DNA from: Clostridiaceae bacterium
GTDB taxonomy: Bacteria > Bacillota > Clostridia > Peptostreptococcales > Natronincolaceae
Reading direction: 5' to 3'
Assembly: GCA_018432235.1 (NCBI GenBank)
Contig: JAHDLO010000017.1
Span: 62,001 to 126,000, forward strand
DNA length: 64,000 bases
The notes beneath the pieces were generated by a model. The model was not told the DNA's origin, ran no database searches, and saw only the letters and a program-made list of their open reading frames with translations. The translations under genes were made by a program, and so were the position numbers. This document shows positions 62,786 to 64,000 of the stretch, piece by piece (position 1 is the first letter of the stretch; every line of letters starts with the position of its first letter).

Positions 62786-62917
62786 ATGGATAAGGAGATT
62801 ATTAGCATTGAGCCTAAAATTGATAAAAGCCCAAAGCTATATGTCAAACGCATATTTATCATGATCATTCTCATATTATTTTTATTTAATAGCTTTGCTG
62901 GCTATTTTGGAAGGTAG
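62786..62917 (+). CDS. 43-residue single-pass membrane protein
   Basis: The frame begins at ATG 62786 behind GAGGGAGAG and ends 4 nt before the SecA-like gene. It reads MDKEIISIEPKIDKSPKLYV and then a hydrophobic helix FIMIILILFLFNSFAGYFG, with a short Arg end. An acidic N tail and one C-terminal helix resemble tail-anchored or SecE-like small partners. Its position directly before a SecA paralog suggests a partner role, which is inference. Confidence 0.65.
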   Translation: MDKEIISIEPKIDKSPKLYVKRIFIMIILILFLFNSFAGYFGR

Positions 62918-62921
62918 GATC

Positions 62922-64000
62922 ATGTTTAGAATCATGAGGATGCCATTGATGTTGAGAAGAATAAATATGAAGCACAGAGAATTACAAGGGATAACAGATG
63001 AAGGCTTAAAATCATCATTTGAAGATTTAGGCAAAATCTCGTATTTAAGCAAATCCTGCTTAGACAAATGTCTCGTTATGGTATTTGCATTAGTAAAGGA
63101 AGCGATGATAAGAACTATGGCTTTAAAACCATATGATGAACAGATCATTAGTGCCATTGCTATGCATGATGATAATATAGCTGAAATGAAAACCGGAGAA
63201 GGTAAGACAGTGGCGGCCGTATTTGTAAGCGTACTATATTCACTTTTAGGTAAAGTGTACATATGTACAGTAAATGATTATTTAGCAATCAGAGATTATT
63301 CCAAAATGAAGCCTGTGTACGATTTTTTTAGCATTGCCTGTGCTGTGAACGCTAAGAATACTCCTAAAAGTGAAATATACAAGGCTAGAGTAATATATAC
63401 CGCCAGCAGTAGTCTTATATTTGACTACTTAACAGAAGAAATTAGAAGCAAAAATGAAGAGAAATATCAGAAGATGTTAAGTTTGGATACCGCTATATTG
63501 GATGAAATAGATTTCATACTATTAGATAATGCAAATTCTAGCTTTACAGTATCGCAAGGCTCTCAAAAGCCCTTTAAGTATTACAGCATCTACAAAATGA
63601 TGAGAAAAATAGTAAATTCCTTCAGCGGGGGAGAAATATCCAACAGGGTTTCCGGTGCCATAGATGAGACATGCTATATGGATGCGGATTATATCTATTC
63701 TAAGGGAGATAAATATGTAGAGTTAACTGAAAAAGGTATAAAAAAAATTGAGAAATACTTCGGAATTTCAAATATTACCAGTTACCTTCACATATATCAA
63801 GCTGCAATATATACCATTGAGGCCAGTGTTTTTTATATAGAGGGCGTTAATTACATTTTAAAAGAAGGAAAGCTTTGTTTAATCAATGAGGCTAGTGGCA
63901 GAATCATGTTAAACAGCCATAAGGAAGAAGGACTCCAGCAGGCAATTGAAATCAAAGAAGGGATAAGGCCTACTGGTGAACATACAGTGGGAAGGAGCAT
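62922..64000 (+). CDS. secA2: Accessory SecA-like preprotein translocase ATPase (3' cut by window)
   Basis: The first 359 residues are visible. NBD1 features of SecA are clear: IAEMKTGEGKTVAAVF (Walker A), VNDYLAIRDYSKM, the DEAD-type LDEIDFILLD (Walker B), and later the preprotein cross-linking region ending in GVNYILKEGKLCLINEASGRIM, which aligns with the SecA stretch D-Y-I-V-x-D-G-x-x-x-I-V-D-E-x-T-G-R. LTEKGIKKIEKYFGI corresponds to the LTERG segment. The N terminus lacks the usual first helix, and several motif residues differ from housekeeping SecA, so this is an accessory type. The start ATG 62922 has only a weak site, but the upstream gene ends 4 nt earlier. Role: export of a dedicated substrate. 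Confidence 0.85.
   Translation, partial: MFRIMRMPLMLRRINMKHRELQGITDEGLKSSFEDLGKISYLSKSCLDKCLVMVFALVKEAMIRTMALKPYDEQIISAIAMHDDNIAEMKTGEGKTVAAVFVSVLYSLLGKVYICTVNDYLAIRDYSKMKPVYDFFSIACAVNAKNTPKSEIYKARVIYTASSSLIFDYLTEEIRSKNEEKYQKMLSLDTAILDEIDFILLDNANSSFTVSQGSQKPFKYYSIYKMMRKIVNSFSGGEISNRVSGAIDETCYMDADYIYSKGDKYVELTEKGIKKIEKYFGISNITSYLHIYQAAIYTIEASVFYIEGVNYILKEGKLCLINEASGRIMLNSHKEEGLQQAIEIKEGIRPTGEHTVGRS

Overview
The window reads as chromosome of an anaerobic, endospore-forming, AT-rich member of the Clostridia (Alkaliphilus/Clostridium-like). This rests on a sporulation locus (spoIIAA-spoIIAB-sigF followed by a spoVA operon), yunB, spoIVFA/spoIVFB-like genes, a complete six-gene Rnf complex in the clostridial order C-D-G-E-A-B, and AGGAGG-type ribosome binding sites throughout. 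No rRNA, tRNA, CRISPR array or intact insertion sequence was seen.

Layout. 1-3267: the end of a flavoprotein reductase gene, a zinc-dependent phospholipase C-like gene, and a TetR-SDR operon on the minus strand. 3559-9035: forespore sigma-F control genes, then the SpoVA dipicolinate channel genes with two unannotated mini-genes. 9096-21118: housekeeping and sporulation genes (class A PBP, yunB, hflX, HEAT-repeat protein, DUF3189, a degenerate Nudix protein, YigZ, a CoA-binding protein, a two-gene TauE exporter, nadE, yebC, a DEDDh exonuclease). 21173-24933: a textbook -24/-12 promoter, an LDCC mini-protein, a sensor kinase with a sigma-54 activator, and luxS. 25208-30022: an NlpC/P60 hydrolase, a SPOR protein, and a DRTGG/ATPase/DRTGG/PHP/ATPase set of the kind usually found beside [FeFe]-hydrogenase genes. 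30304-35210: rnfCDGEAB. 35476-52269: the conserved shape, division and ribosome block (Gx transporter, DUF4321, maf, radC, mreBCD, PBP2, minCDE, mgsA, spoIVFA/B, radical SAM pair, rng, L21 leader, rplU, prp, rpmA).

52320-54363 is a looser, AT-rich accessory stretch. It holds two copies of a promoter-hairpin-terminator unit resembling orphan antitoxin RNAs of type I toxin-antitoxin cassettes, a gene fragment and two unknown membrane or exported proteins.

54376 to the window end is the most unusual part. It is one tightly packed Tad-like secretion/pilus operon made of a membrane-anchored Ser/Thr kinase fused to a CpaE/MinD-type ATPase, CpaB, a second MinD-type ATPase, CpaF, TadB, TadC, a 42-residue hydrophobic peptide, three pseudopilin or TadE-like proteins, a 43-residue membrane protein, and a second, divergent SecA cut off by the window edge. 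A phospho-regulated Tad machine with its own SecA paralog is the best candidate here for a poorly described system. Its function is inferred only from gene content.
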